NCBI GenBank assembly: GCA_003023565.1
Contig: PXSA01000018.1
Span: 49,425-113,424, forward strand
Length of the DNA stretch: 64,000 nt
Direction: 5' to 3'
Origin: Halobacteriales archaeon QS_9_68_17
GTDB taxonomy: Archaea > Halobacteriota > Halobacteria > Halobacteriales > Natronoarchaeaceae
Positions 27,401-35,838 of this stretch are shown here, piece after piece (the stretch's first letter is position 1; each line of letters opens with the position of its first letter). The translations under genes were made by a program, and so were the position numbers. Under the pieces are notes generated by a model, which worked only from the letters and a program-made list of their open reading frames with translations, did not search any database and was not told where the DNA came from.

Positions 27401-28009
27401 TCAGGAGAGCCGCCCCCACGCCTCGTAGAACCGCTGGAACGCGGTGAGGTGGCCGACGACCGCGAGGAACGCCAGCAGCCACCCCGGCAGGGACAGGCCG
27501 TACAGCGCCCCGTCGACGAGGTACGCGGCGTAGCCGACCGCGGCGATGACGACCAGTCGGTCCGCGCGGCCGACGAGGCCGGCGTAGAGGCGGTCGAGGC
27601 CGACGGCCTGGGCCTGCGTGCCGAGGTAGGAGGTCATCAGGACGCCCGTGACGGCGGCGAGGCCGAGCGCGTACCGCTCGACGCCGGCCGCGACGCCGGC
27701 GATGATGACGATGTCGGCGTAGCGGTCGAGCACGTGGTCGAGCAGGTCGCCCGCCTCCGACTGGATCCCCTGTTTCCGCGCGAGCGCGCCGTCGACCACG
27801 TCGAACCAGCCGTTCAGCACGACCAGCGTCGACCCGACGGCGTACCAGACGGGGTCCGCGCCGGCGAGGTAGTAGGCGACGCCCGCGCCGACGGCGACGA
27901 GGCCGGCGACGGCGCTGACCCCGTTCGGGGTGAGGCCGACCCGGTCGGCGGCGTTCACCCACGGGTCGAGGAGGCCGCTGACGTACGGCCGCAACCGGTC
28001 AAGCGTCAT
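27401..28009 (-). CDS. CDP-alcohol phosphatidyltransferase (archaeal lipid head-group enzyme)
   Basis: A 202-residue membrane enzyme with about five helices and the diagnostic CDP-alcohol motif D-x2-D-G-x2-A-R-x8-G-x3-D-x3-D, read here as DVVDGALARKQ followed by GDLLDHVLDRYAD. It joins a CDP-activated lipid to an alcohol. In archaea the candidates are archaetidylinositol phosphate, archaetidylglycerol or archaetidylserine formation. The family LDPWVNAADRVGLTPNGVS start resembles the inositol-phosphate type, but I cannot settle this. It overlaps the adenylate kinase gene (ATGA) and so belongs to the hisC-kinase operon. Confidence 0.88.
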   Translation of the reverse strand: MTLDRLRPYVSGLLDPWVNAADRVGLTPNGVSAVAGLVAVGAGVAYYLAGADPVWYAVGSTLVVLNGWFDVVDGALARKQGIQSEAGDLLDHVLDRYADIVIIAGVAAGVERYALGLAAVTGVLMTSYLGTQAQAVGLDRLYAGLVGRADRLVVIAAVGYAAYLVDGALYGLSLPGWLLAFLAVVGHLTAFQRFYEAWGRLS

Positions 28010-28512
28010 AGGTAGTCGATGAAGGAGACGGTGCCCGCGCTCGGTTCGCGCTCGCCGGCGAGAACGGCCTCTATCTCGGCGGCCGCCTCGTCCGGGTCGC
28101 GGTCGGTCGTGTCGATCTCGTACACTCCGTCCGTGCCGTGGCCCTCGACAGCCTCCGTGAGGATCACGTCGAGCGCCTCGCTCTCGGCGTTCTCCGCGGC
28201 CTTCGCTGCGGACTCGCCGCGCTCGCGGAGGCGTCGTTCGACCGCCTCGGGGTGACAGCGCAGGACGACGACGCGGTCGACGTCGAGGTGGTGGGCGAGG
28301 TGGGAGTCGACAACGAGGTCGTCGCGGTCGCCCAGTCGCTCCTCGACTGTCTCGATGTCGGCGATCACGCTGTCGCGTTCCTCGTCGACCTCGTCGTACA
28401 GGCCCTCCTCGCGGACGACCTCGTTGAGGTGGACCACGTCGAGGTCGGTGTCGAGGCGCTTCGTCGCGGTCGTCTTGCCCGTGCCGGGCGTGCCGGTGAC
28501 GGCGACTCTCAT
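28006..28512 (-). CDS. Adenylate kinase-like NTPase (AK6/Fap7 type)
   Basis: A 168-residue P-loop kinase. The Walker A is VTGTPGTGKTTATKRL at the N-terminus, followed by VVHLNEVVREEGLYDEVDEE and DLVVDSHLAHHLDVDRVVVL, both typical of the AK6/Fap7 group. Members balance adenine nucleotides and assist small-subunit rRNA maturation. The start at 28512 overlaps the hisC stop by 4 bp, and its stop overlaps the CDP-alcohol transferase start by 4 bp, so all three are translationally coupled. Nearby start codons inside hisC are not credible. Confidence 0.9.
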   Translation of the reverse strand: MRVAVTGTPGTGKTTATKRLDTDLDVVHLNEVVREEGLYDEVDEERDSVIADIETVEERLGDRDDLVVDSHLAHHLDVDRVVVLRCHPEAVERRLRERGESAAKAAENAESEALDVILTEAVEGHGTDGVYEIDTTDRDPDEAAAEIEAVLAGEREPSAGTVSFIDYL

Positions 28513-29630
28513 CCGAGCACCTCGTTCAGTTCGCTCGCGGCTTTCCGGGTCTCCTCGCGCGTGCCGCAGGTGACGCGGACCCGCTCGGGCAGGCCGTAAC
28601 TCGACGTGTCGCGGACGATGACGCCGCGGCGCTTCAGCTGCTCGTACACCGCGGAGCCGTCGCCGACGCGCACGAGGACGAAGTTGCCGGCGCTCGGCAG
28701 CACCGGGGCGTCGACGTGCTCGCGAAGGTACTCGCGGGACCAGCGGGCGGTCTCGACGGACTCCGAGACGTGGTCGCGGTCGCCCATCGCCGCGAGGCCG
28801 GCGCGACAGGCTACCTCGCTTGCGGCGAACGGCGTGTTCACGCGGGCGTACGCGTCGGCCCAGTCGTCGGGGACGACGGCGTAACCGAGGCGGACGCCGG
28901 CGAGACCGTACGCCTTCGAGAAGGTCCGGAGGACGGCGACGTCGTCGCGCGTCTCGCGGTCCTCGGTCGCGTCGGAGAGGCCCGCCTCCTTGCTCGCGGC
29001 ACCGCCGACCAGCGAGACGGCGGACGGCCCGGCGGCGTACTCGCCGTACGCCTCGTCGACGACGACCAGCGTCTCCTCGTCCGTCTCGGCGGCGACGCGC
29101 TCGACCTCGTCGAGCGGCATCACCTGCCCGGTCGGGTTGTGCGGCGACGTGACGTAGACGACGCGCTCGCCGTCGTACGCGTCGAGGACGGCGTCGGCGT
29201 CCATCCCGAAGTCGTTTGCCGCGGACAGCGGGTACTCGTTCACGCCGCCGTGATGGTAGCGGGCGCTCATCGCGTAGTAGGAGAAACCGGGGTCGGGGAC
29301 GAGCACGTCGTCGCCCGGTTCCAGCGTCGCGCGGGCGAGATAGTCGAGCGCGCCGTCGCCCCCGTTCGCCAGCCACACCTGCTCGTCGGTCACGTCCCAT
29401 GCGTCGGCGACGACGGCGGTGAGGTCGGTGTGAGCCGCCGTCGGATAGGCGTTGACGCCGCCGGCCGTCCCCCGAACGGCCTCGCTCGCCGCCGGACTCG
29501 GGCCGAGCGGGTTCTCGTTCGACGCGAGTTTGACGAACTCGTCGGGGTCGCGACCGAGTTCGCGGGCGACTTCCTCGATGCCGCGTCCCGCCTCGTACGG
29601 GACGTGGTCCGACAGGTCGCGTGGTTGCAT
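28509..29630 (-). CDS. hisC: Histidinol-phosphate aminotransferase
   Basis: A 373-residue PLP-dependent fold-type I aminotransferase that converts imidazole acetol phosphate and glutamate into histidinol phosphate. Motifs are VKLASNENPLGPSPAASEAV at the start, WLANGGDGALDYLARA, YVTSPHNPTGQVMPLDEV, VVDEAYGEYA, the PLP lysine in TFSKAYGLAGVRLGYAV, and NFVLVR. The start at 29630 gives the normal N-terminus QPRDLSDHVPYEAGR. The frame stays open further upstream without protein-like sequence. It is the first gene of an operon with the kinase and the lipid enzyme, an archaeal arrangement unlike bacterial his operons. Confidence 0.94.
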   Translation of the reverse strand: MQPRDLSDHVPYEAGRGIEEVARELGRDPDEFVKLASNENPLGPSPAASEAVRGTAGGVNAYPTAAHTDLTAVVADAWDVTDEQVWLANGGDGALDYLARATLEPGDDVLVPDPGFSYYAMSARYHHGGVNEYPLSAANDFGMDADAVLDAYDGERVVYVTSPHNPTGQVMPLDEVERVAAETDEETLVVVDEAYGEYAAGPSAVSLVGGAASKEAGLSDATEDRETRDDVAVLRTFSKAYGLAGVRLGYAVVPDDWADAYARVNTPFAASEVACRAGLAAMGDRDHVSESVETARWSREYLREHVDAPVLPSAGNFVLVRVGDGSAVYEQLKRRGVIVRDTSSYGLPERVRVTCGTREETRKAASELNEVLG

Positions 29631-29799
29631 ACCCGGGGCAAGTGCGCGGCGGGTCTTAAGATTGCTCAAGGAGCGTGAGCGGACCGCGTGGCGGCCCCGG
29701 TATAGACCGCCTGAAACCCGGCAGGCGGTCGCTACGCGCAGTGTGCGTATCGAATGAGTATCATTACGAAGTGATCCCGCGGCGACCGATAGGACAGTC

Positions 29800-30459
29800 A
29801 TGCCAGACAACGTAACGAGACGCGACCTGCTCCGTCGGAGCGCCGCCGCGACGGGCGCGGTGGCGGCCGGTGCGGTCGGCCTGTCGGGCACCGCCGCGGC
29901 GTCGCTGGACTGCCCCCGAACGGTCGACGAATGGCGCGACAACTACTGGGCGTTTCACCGGTCCCGCGACGGGTTCCGCCTCGACCGGAGCGACGACGGC
30001 TACGACAGCGACGTAGCGTGGGAGCTCCTCGGCGAGGACCACGACGCGGACAAGGCGGTCCTGCTGGCGAAGGAAGTCGTCGCGGCGCAGGCGAACGTCG
30101 CCGCCATCCGGACGGGCGATAGCGGCGACTGCGCGGACGCGGCCGACCGGATCAGAGAGACCGTGCAGGCGGCCATCTCGTGGCTCGACTGCTCCGACGG
30201 CTCCTGCGCGGACGGGTGGGACTACCTCGCCGCGCCCGAGGAGTACGGGTACACCTACGGCTGGCGGGACGACCGCGGCGTCGACGGCGAACCGATCCTC
30301 GAGGAACTGCGGGCGTTCAACCGGGGCCGGCACTGCGACGGGTGCGGGACCGGCGGCGACGCGGGGAACAGCGGAGCGGCAGCGAACGAGACGGAGGGGA
30401 GCGAGACGACCGACGAGGAGCGGTGGCGGCCGCCGGACCAGAGACGCCGAGCCAACTGA
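29800..30459 (+). CDS. Tat-exported protein of unknown function
   Basis: A 219-residue protein with a clear twin-arginine signal, NVTRRDLLRRSAAATGAVAA, and a cleavage region near SGTAAA (about residue 33). The mature part is acidic and Trp/Tyr/Cys-containing (DCPRTVDEWRDNYWAFHRSR; SWLDCSDGSCADGWDYLAAP; RHCDGCGTG). Several Cys pairs suggest disulfides or metal binding. No family is recognised. A degraded paralogue with the same signal-peptide pattern follows at once. An AT-rich promoter lies near 29760. Transport in the folded state by Tat is normal for haloarchaeal secreted proteins. Confidence 0.75.
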   Translation: MPDNVTRRDLLRRSAAATGAVAAGAVGLSGTAAASLDCPRTVDEWRDNYWAFHRSRDGFRLDRSDDGYDSDVAWELLGEDHDADKAVLLAKEVVAAQANVAAIRTGDSGDCADAADRIRETVQAAISWLDCSDGSCADGWDYLAAPEEYGYTYGWRDDRGVDGEPILEELRAFNRGRHCDGCGTGGDAGNSGAAANETEGSETTDEERWRPPDQRRRAN

Positions 30460-30990
30460 CCGGACGCGACGTCATCCGACCCGGTGCCGCGGCGACCGGC
30501 GCGGCGACGGTCGGCGTCGCCGGGTTCAGCGGCACTGCGGCGGCGACGCTCGACCGCCCCGGACCATCGCCGAAGAACCACCCGGAGGCCGTGAAGCAGT
30601 CGCGGGAATCCCCCCTCGTCGCCCGGGGGAGCGACCCGGTCGCCGTCAACGAGACGCTGTCGGTACTGGAGACGCCGCCGCGGGGCGACGAGGCCCTGAT
30701 CGCGGCGAAACAGGTCGTCGCCGCGATCTTGAAAAGAGCGCCATACTCGCAGACGGGGTTTGCGGGGGCACCGCCGCGACGAACGGGACGAGACGCTCAG
30801 GGACGCTCTCAACTGGCTCGGTTGCGTCGACGGGTACGCCGCCGGCCGGGGCTATCTCGACGCCCCCGAGAGTCACGACCCCGTTCGGTCGTGGGACGAC
30901 GCCCGCGGCCGCGACGGCGAGGCCCTGAACGACCGGTTAGACGCGTTCGACGACGGCCTGCTCCGTGACTGGTGCGGCGGTAAAGCGGTC
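30460..30990 (+). pseudogene. Decayed tandem paralogue of the Tat-exported protein
   Basis: Directly behind the intact gene the sequence reads TGRDVIRPGAAATGAATVGV and FSGTAAATLDRPG, a damaged copy of the preceding signal peptide (TRRDLLRRSAAATGAVAAG). It continues with EALIAAKQVVAAILK, matching KAVLLAKEVVAAQA. After a frameshift near 30780 it continues DETLRDALNWLGCVDGY and AAGRGYLDAPESHDP, matching the ISWLDCSDG and WDYLAAPEEYG of the first copy. The twin arginines are lost (GRDVIRP), there is no start codon and the frame is broken. This is a tandem duplication followed by decay. Confidence 0.75.
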
Positions 30991-31134
30991 GAGACGGAAG
31001 GCGGTCGAGCGGACGGTCCGGGCCGCGGAAACGGTCGCGGACGCGGGAACCGGGTCATCAGAAAGGACGCGGCGGTCGGGGGAACGGCAACGGTCTCGGA
31101 AAGGGCGGCGGCCCCAACCGCGGACGGGGGGACG

Positions 31135-32406
31135 CTATGCCGACCCGGAAAGCTCGTCGGCTTTCGCCCGCGCCCGCTCGACGACCGCCGTCCGCCCCGT
31201 GAACGCGATCCGGACGCGGTCACCGCCGTAGTCGACCCGCTCGACGCTGGCGCGGTCGTACAGCCACGAGACCAGACTCATCGCCTCGCCGCAGTTCGGC
31301 ACCGCCAGTTCGCACCGCTCCGCGGGGAGTTCGGCGGCGACGCGCGCCCGCAGGTCGGCCACGCCGGACCCCTCCAGCGCGCTGACTGCCACGGGGTCGC
31401 GCCAGTGCTCCGCGAGTGCCTTGCGTCGCTCGGCGAGAGCGTCGCCGTCGACCAGATCGACCTTGTTCAGTGCCGGGACGACCGTCCCCTCGACGTTCCC
31501 GTCGAGGACGCGCCGGCAGGTGGCCACGCGGTCGCGGAACCGGTCCGGCGGCGCGCTCGCGTCGACGACCAGCACGACCGCGTCCGCGTGGTAGGTCTCC
31601 GAGAGCGTCCCGTGGAACGACTCCACGAGGTCGTGCGGGAGGTCGTCGATCAGGCCGACCGTGTCGGTGACCAGCGCGGGGCGACCGTCGAGCGTCGCGC
31701 GCCGCGTCGTCGTCTCTAACGTCTCGAACAGGCGGTCCTCCACGGACGCCGTCGCGTCGAGGTCCCCGTGTGCCCGTTCGAGCGTGGCGGCCGAGAGGTC
31801 GTCGGCGAGGCGGTGCAACAGCGTCGACTTGCCGGCGTTGGTGTACCCGGCGAGCGCGACGACCGAGAACCCCCGCTCGCGGCGCTCGCGCCGGCGCTCG
31901 GCGGTGTCGTCGGCCACGTCGTCGAGCTTTCGCTTCACCCGGTCGATGCGGGTCCGAACGTCGTTCAGTCGCGTCCCCTTCTCCGCGGCGAGGTTCAGCG
32001 GCTCGGGGTCGCCCTCCGCCTCGACCCGTGGCAGTTCGTACCGGAGCGTCGCCAGTTCGACCTGTAGTTTCGCCCGCCGCGTCGCCGCCCGTTCGGCGAA
32101 GATGTCGAGCACGACGCGGCGGCGGTCCGCGACGCGCGTGCCGTCCGGGAGCGCTTCGACCAGCGCGATGGACTGTGTCGGCGTCAGGTCGTTGTCGACG
32201 AGGACGGCGGCAGCGTCGCGCTCCGCGACGCGGTCGCGCAGTTCCGCGACCTTCCCGTCGCCGAAGCAGGTACCGGGGTCCTCGGGCCGGCGCTGGGTCA
32301 CCTCGCCCACTACCTCGTAGCCTGCGGCCTCGGCGAGGCCGCATAGCTCGGTCGTGTCCGCCGGTCCGTCGTCGACGCGTTTCGCTGTTATCGCGTGTCG
32401 TGTCAT
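31135..32406 (-). CDS. hflX: GTPase HflX
   Basis: A ribosome-associated Obg-HflX GTPase that in bacteria splits stalled ribosomes. The N-terminal glycine-rich/coiled-coil part has GTCFGDGKVAELRDRV, VLVDNDLTPTQSIALVEAL and RRVVLDIFAERAATRRAKLQ. The G domain shows G1 GYTNAGKSTLLHRL, G3 DTVGLIDDLPH, G4 NKVDLVD and G5 VSALEGSG. The protein has 423 residues from ATG 32406, which fits the archaeal form; the frame is open upstream but the extra residues look non-conserved. It appears to be a single gene. Confidence 0.94.
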   Translation of the reverse strand: MTRHAITAKRVDDGPADTTELCGLAEAAGYEVVGEVTQRRPEDPGTCFGDGKVAELRDRVAERDAAAVLVDNDLTPTQSIALVEALPDGTRVADRRRVVLDIFAERAATRRAKLQVELATLRYELPRVEAEGDPEPLNLAAEKGTRLNDVRTRIDRVKRKLDDVADDTAERRRERRERGFSVVALAGYTNAGKSTLLHRLADDLSAATLERAHGDLDATASVEDRLFETLETTTRRATLDGRPALVTDTVGLIDDLPHDLVESFHGTLSETYHADAVVLVVDASAPPDRFRDRVATCRRVLDGNVEGTVVPALNKVDLVDGDALAERRKALAEHWRDPVAVSALEGSGVADLRARVAAELPAERCELAVPNCGEAMSLVSWLYDRASVERVDYGGDRVRIAFTGRTAVVERARAKADELSGSA

Positions 32407-32690
32407 GCGTTGTCGGTCGCTTTCGCTGTCGGTTCGGGGACTGTGCGTCGGCCCCGGGAGCGTCAGCACCCGCATCGGGTCGTCGCGTCACTCAGTGACG
32501 GCCGGACGCCGCGGCGACGCTGTCGGGGCGCAAGAGCGGAACCGGCACTGCTCGGAGAGACTGCGGTCGCGAATCGAGAACCGCGGGTCGTCGACCCGGC
32601 GCGCCGGTCAGGAACGAGGAGAGATGATCATCGGCCGTAGCGGACCGACAGGGGCCGGAAACAAAGGCGTTTCGGGGGTGTGGTACTCGG

Positions 32691-34316
32691 TCACAGCTTT
32701 GCCTCGACGTGGTCGGCCGCCTTCAGCGCGAGGGCCGCGATGGTGAGCGTCGGGTTCAGCGCGCCGCCGGTGACGAAGACGCTGCTGGAGGGGATCCAGA
32801 GGTTGGCGAGGTCGTGGGTTCGGAGGCGGGGGTTCACCACGCTCTCGTCGGGATCGGTGCCCATCCGCGTCGTGCCCATGTGGTGAAACGCCGGGCCGGT
32901 GTCGTCCGGTCCGACCGTCCACTCGACGTCGACGCCGAGTTCCGTCAGTATCTCGCGCTGTATCTCGTTTGCGCGCTCCAGCGTGTTCCTCGTGCGCTCG
33001 TCGAGCGACCAGTGGATCCGCGGGACCGGGTTGCCGTGGTCGTCGGTGGTCGTGGGGTCGAGCGTGACGCGGTTCTCCTCGCGGGGCAGTTGCCCGGCGA
33101 GCGCGCCCATCCCGACGTGGTTCCCGTACGATCCCCGGAGGTCGTCGAGCAGGTCGTCGCCCCACTCGTCCGCGGACAGCGCCGTCCCGACGGGCGAGGG
33201 GCCGGCGTAGTTGAGGAACTCCAGTTTGAAGCTCCCGACTTCCGCGTCGGCGTCATCGTAGAACTGGTGGGACTCGCTGGTGATGAAGCCGACGTGGTTC
33301 TGCCGGGTCGGTTCGTCCAGCGTCCCGCCCATCCCGGCGAACAGGTGGTCCATGAAGTACCGGCCGACGAGGCCGCTGGAGTTGGCGAGGCCGTCGGGGT
33401 ACCGCTCGGACTCGGAGAGCAGGAGGAGCCGCGGTGTCTCGACGCCGCCGGCGGCGAGGACGAACTGCCGGGCCTCCTGTCGGTGTTCGCGGCCGTCCGG
33501 CGTGGCGTAGACGGCCGCATCGACGCGGTTACCCGCGTCGCCGTGGACGAGTCGCTGGACCGGTGCGCGGTCGATCACGCGCGCCCCCTCGCTCTCGGCC
33601 TTGCGCACGTGGACGTCGGCGCTGTACTTCGCGCCGGAGGGACAGACCGGCTTGCAGGTGCCGTAGCCGACGCACTCCCCGCGGCCGTCGTACGGTTCGG
33701 AGTTGCGCGCGTTCGGGACGGAGTGCATCGCGACGCCGACCCCCTCGCAGGCGTCGGCGAACAGGGAGTCGCTGTGGGAGGGGCGAAAGGCGGGCATGGG
33801 GAACGGCTCCTCGCGCGGCGGCGCGAACGGGTTGTCGTCCGCGCCGGCGACGCCGAGTTCCCGCTCCGCCTCGGCGTAGTACGGCCGCAGGTCCCCGTAG
33901 CCGACCGGCCAGTCCGCGCCGACGCCGGTCCGGGATTCGAGTTCGAAGTCCAGTTCGTGCAGGCGCATCACCATGCCCTGCCAGTGGTTCGTCGACCCGC
34001 CGACGCCCTTCACGCGGGCGCTGTTGAGCGGGTAGAACATCTCGCCGCCGTTGCTGTAGGCGTCGCGTTCCCCGCCCATGTCCCACACGTCGAGGTGGTC
34101 GTGGCCGGGGCGGATCGACCGCTCCATCCGCTCCAGCCGGTCGGCGGGGTCGAAGCGCTCGCCCGCTTCGAGGACGACCAGGTCGTACCCGGCGTCCGCG
34201 AGGCGGTGCGCGACCAGCGCGCCGGCCGGTCCCGCCCCGACCGCGCAGACGTCGACGCGTTCGGAGGGCGTGCGGTCGATGCCGTCCGCGCCCGCGGACT
34301 CGCCGCGCCCGCTCAT
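32691..34316 (-). CDS. GMC-family oxidoreductase
   Basis: A 541-residue FAD-dependent GMC (glucose-methanol-choline) oxidoreductase. The FAD site is VDVCAVGAGPAGALVAHRLA, followed by VLEAGERFD. A family stretch reads ARVKGVGGSTNHWQGMVMRL. The C-terminal active-site region contains FHHMGTTRMG and the last FAD-contact ALNPTLTIAALAL. A four-Cys-like GTCKPVCPSGAK segment suggests a specialised subgroup related to gluconate/sorbitol-type dehydrogenases. The start overlaps the end of the small upstream subunit gene (ATGA). The acceptor is likely the respiratory chain, but no cytochrome gene is nearby. The sugar or alcohol substrate is unknown. Confidence 0.9.
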   Translation of the reverse strand: MSGRGESAGADGIDRTPSERVDVCAVGAGPAGALVAHRLADAGYDLVVLEAGERFDPADRLERMERSIRPGHDHLDVWDMGGERDAYSNGGEMFYPLNSARVKGVGGSTNHWQGMVMRLHELDFELESRTGVGADWPVGYGDLRPYYAEAERELGVAGADDNPFAPPREEPFPMPAFRPSHSDSLFADACEGVGVAMHSVPNARNSEPYDGRGECVGYGTCKPVCPSGAKYSADVHVRKAESEGARVIDRAPVQRLVHGDAGNRVDAAVYATPDGREHRQEARQFVLAAGGVETPRLLLLSESERYPDGLANSSGLVGRYFMDHLFAGMGGTLDEPTRQNHVGFITSESHQFYDDADAEVGSFKLEFLNYAGPSPVGTALSADEWGDDLLDDLRGSYGNHVGMGALAGQLPREENRVTLDPTTTDDHGNPVPRIHWSLDERTRNTLERANEIQREILTELGVDVEWTVGPDDTGPAFHHMGTTRMGTDPDESVVNPRLRTHDLANLWIPSSSVFVTGGALNPTLTIAALALKAADHVEAKL

Positions 34317-34852
34317 CGCGGCCCCCGCTGGTACGAGTCGGTGCCGCCGGGGTGGCCCTGCGGGTTCCCGATGCCGACGAGTTCGCCGCCCGCCGGCGAG
34401 GTGTACAGCGCGTACAGCAGTTCGTTGACGACGTAGTAGCGGATCCGCTCGGCGTCGGTCCCCTCGGGGTCGGGGTCCGCCGTGTCGACGCCCAGCTCGC
34501 GGAGGTGCGTCTCCCGGTCGTCGGGGGCGAGCGCGAGGAACTCCTCGTCGCGCCACGCGCGGGCGCGGTCGTCGACGGTCGCCAGCGCGTCGCGCATCGC
34601 CGCCCGGTAGCCGTCGCGGGCGTCGGCCCGACCCGCGACGTACGTCTCGACGAACTCGCGGACGCCGTCGAGTTCGGACGGGTAGACGACGCGGGCGACC
34701 GCGAGCAGGAGACCCCGCTCGCGCTCCGGCGGCAGGTCGACACCGTCGTCCGGCGCGTCGGCGAGCGACTGTCGAAGCCCGGCCGCGCCGACGCCCGCGA
34801 CGACGCCTCCCGAGGCCAGCGCGGCGAGCGCGTCGCGTCGCGTAAGCTCCAT
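34313..34852 (-). CDS. Gluconate 2-dehydrogenase subunit 3-like protein
   Basis: A 179-residue Tat-signal protein (ELTRRDALAALASGGVVAG) of the gluconate 2-dehydrogenase subunit 3 family. Relatives pair with a GMC flavoprotein and carry it through the Tat system. The conserved body includes LLLAVARVVYPSELDGVREF, YRAAMRDALATVDDRARAW and YYVVNELLYALYTSPAGGE with IGNPQGHPGG. I take ATG 34852; a GTG two codons earlier is also in frame. It overlaps the GMC gene by 4 bp. Just upstream, a TTAGG-N4-CCTAA palindrome covers the promoter, suggesting regulation by an iron-dependent repressor. Confidence 0.85.
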   Translation of the reverse strand: MELTRRDALAALASGGVVAGVGAAGLRQSLADAPDDGVDLPPERERGLLLAVARVVYPSELDGVREFVETYVAGRADARDGYRAAMRDALATVDDRARAWRDEEFLALAPDDRETHLRELGVDTADPDPEGTDAERIRYYVVNELLYALYTSPAGGELVGIGNPQGHPGGTDSYQRGPR

Positions 34853-34863
34853 GTTCACCCGGC

Positions 34864-34877
34864 TTAGGCATACCTAA
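34864..34877. promoter_or_regulatory. Iron-box-like palindrome before the GMC operon
   Basis: The palindrome TTAGG-CATA-CCTAA lies 12 bp upstream of the ATG at 34852, with a further TTAGG half-site at 34881-34885. It resembles DtxR/IdeR-type operators recognised by metal-dependent repressors (SirR/Idr in haloarchaea). At this distance it would overlap the promoter or transcription start of the oxidoreductase genes. Confidence 0.45.
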
Positions 34878-34919
34878 AACTTAGGAGTTGCCGTTCGTCC
34901 CGGACGGACCGGGCGGTCA

Positions 34920-34989
34920 GCGAGGGTCGCGGACGCGGCGGGTCGTCCCCGGCGGCCGGCGAGGGACGCGGTCGCGGCGGGTCGTCCCC
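34920..34989. repeat. Imperfect direct repeat (2 x 31 bp)
   Basis: Two 31-bp copies, 34920-34950 and 34959-34989, differ at two positions (a T/A and an A/T exchange). Both carry GCGGCGGGTCGTCCCC. They lie in the short gap between the FAH-family gene and the subunit-3 gene. No function is evident; it may be slippage or a small regulatory repeat. Confidence 0.7.
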
Positions 34990-34997
34990 ACCGCCGC

Positions 34998-35729
34998 TCA
35001 GGGCTCGCGGACGCCGTGTTCCAGCGTGCCGACGCCCTCTATCTCCACCTCGACGGTGTCGCCGTCCTCGACCGGGCCGACGCCCTCGGGCGTCCCGGTG
35101 GCGATCACGTCGCCCGGTTCCAGCGTCACGTACGTCGTTATCTCGGCGATCAGTTCGGGGACGGAGAAGATGAGGTGTTCGACCGACGAGTCCTGTCGCG
35201 TCTCGCCGTTGACGCGCAGTTCGACGCTCGCGTCGTCGGGCACCTCGTCGGGCGTCGCGAGCACCGGTCCCATCGGGGCGGCGTTGTCGAACGCCTTCCC
35301 GCGGACCCAGTTCTGCTCTCTCCGCTGGTCGTCGCGGTTCGAGACGTCGTCGAAGCAGGTGTAGCCCGCGACGACCTCCTCCGCGTCCTCCGCCGCCACG
35401 TTCCGGCACTGCTCACCGATCACGACCGCGAGTTCCGCCTCGTGGTCGACGTTTTCCTTCCCCGCAGGCAGGGTGACGGTGTCGCCGTGGCCGGCCAGCG
35501 CGTTCGGCGGTTTTAGAAAGAGCAGGGGACGGTCCGGGAGGTCGGAGTCCATCTCCTCGGCGTGTTTCGCGTAGTTGCGGCCGATACAGACGATCTTCGA
35601 CGGCTCGCACGGCGACAGGACATCGACCGCCTCGCGGTCGTACGTCCGCCCGCCGAAGGCGACGCCGTCGTCGGTCCACTCGCCGGTTCGGACGGACCCC
35701 GCGGGGTCGCGGAATCGCACGCGTTTCAT
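34998..35729 (-). CDS. Fumarylacetoacetate hydrolase-family enzyme
   Basis: A 243-residue member of the FAH superfamily, which includes fumarylpyruvate hydrolases, 2-hydroxyhepta-2,4-diene-1,7-dioate isomerases and oxaloacetate decarboxylases. Metal and substrate residues are seen in IVCIGRNYAKHAEEM, VDHEAELAVVIGEQCRNV and the loop QNWVRGKAFDNAAPMGPVL; the family ending is GDVIATGTPEGVGPV. It is a typical soluble enzyme with the bacterial YcgM/FAHD1 length. Specificity is not evident. It is separated from the GMC operon by the 31-bp repeats. Confidence 0.9.
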   Translation of the reverse strand: MKRVRFRDPAGSVRTGEWTDDGVAFGGRTYDREAVDVLSPCEPSKIVCIGRNYAKHAEEMDSDLPDRPLLFLKPPNALAGHGDTVTLPAGKENVDHEAELAVVIGEQCRNVAAEDAEEVVAGYTCFDDVSNRDDQRREQNWVRGKAFDNAAPMGPVLATPDEVPDDASVELRVNGETRQDSSVEHLIFSVPELIAEITTYVTLEPGDVIATGTPEGVGPVEDGDTVEVEIEGVGTLEHGVREP

Positions 35730-35838
35730 GCTCGGTCCGTCGGGCGACGGGGGCTAAGAGCTTGGGATAGGGGCACCGCGTTTTCGACCCCGATACGGGG
35801 AAAAAATATTACAGTTGCTCTCGGAACACGCGACAGCA

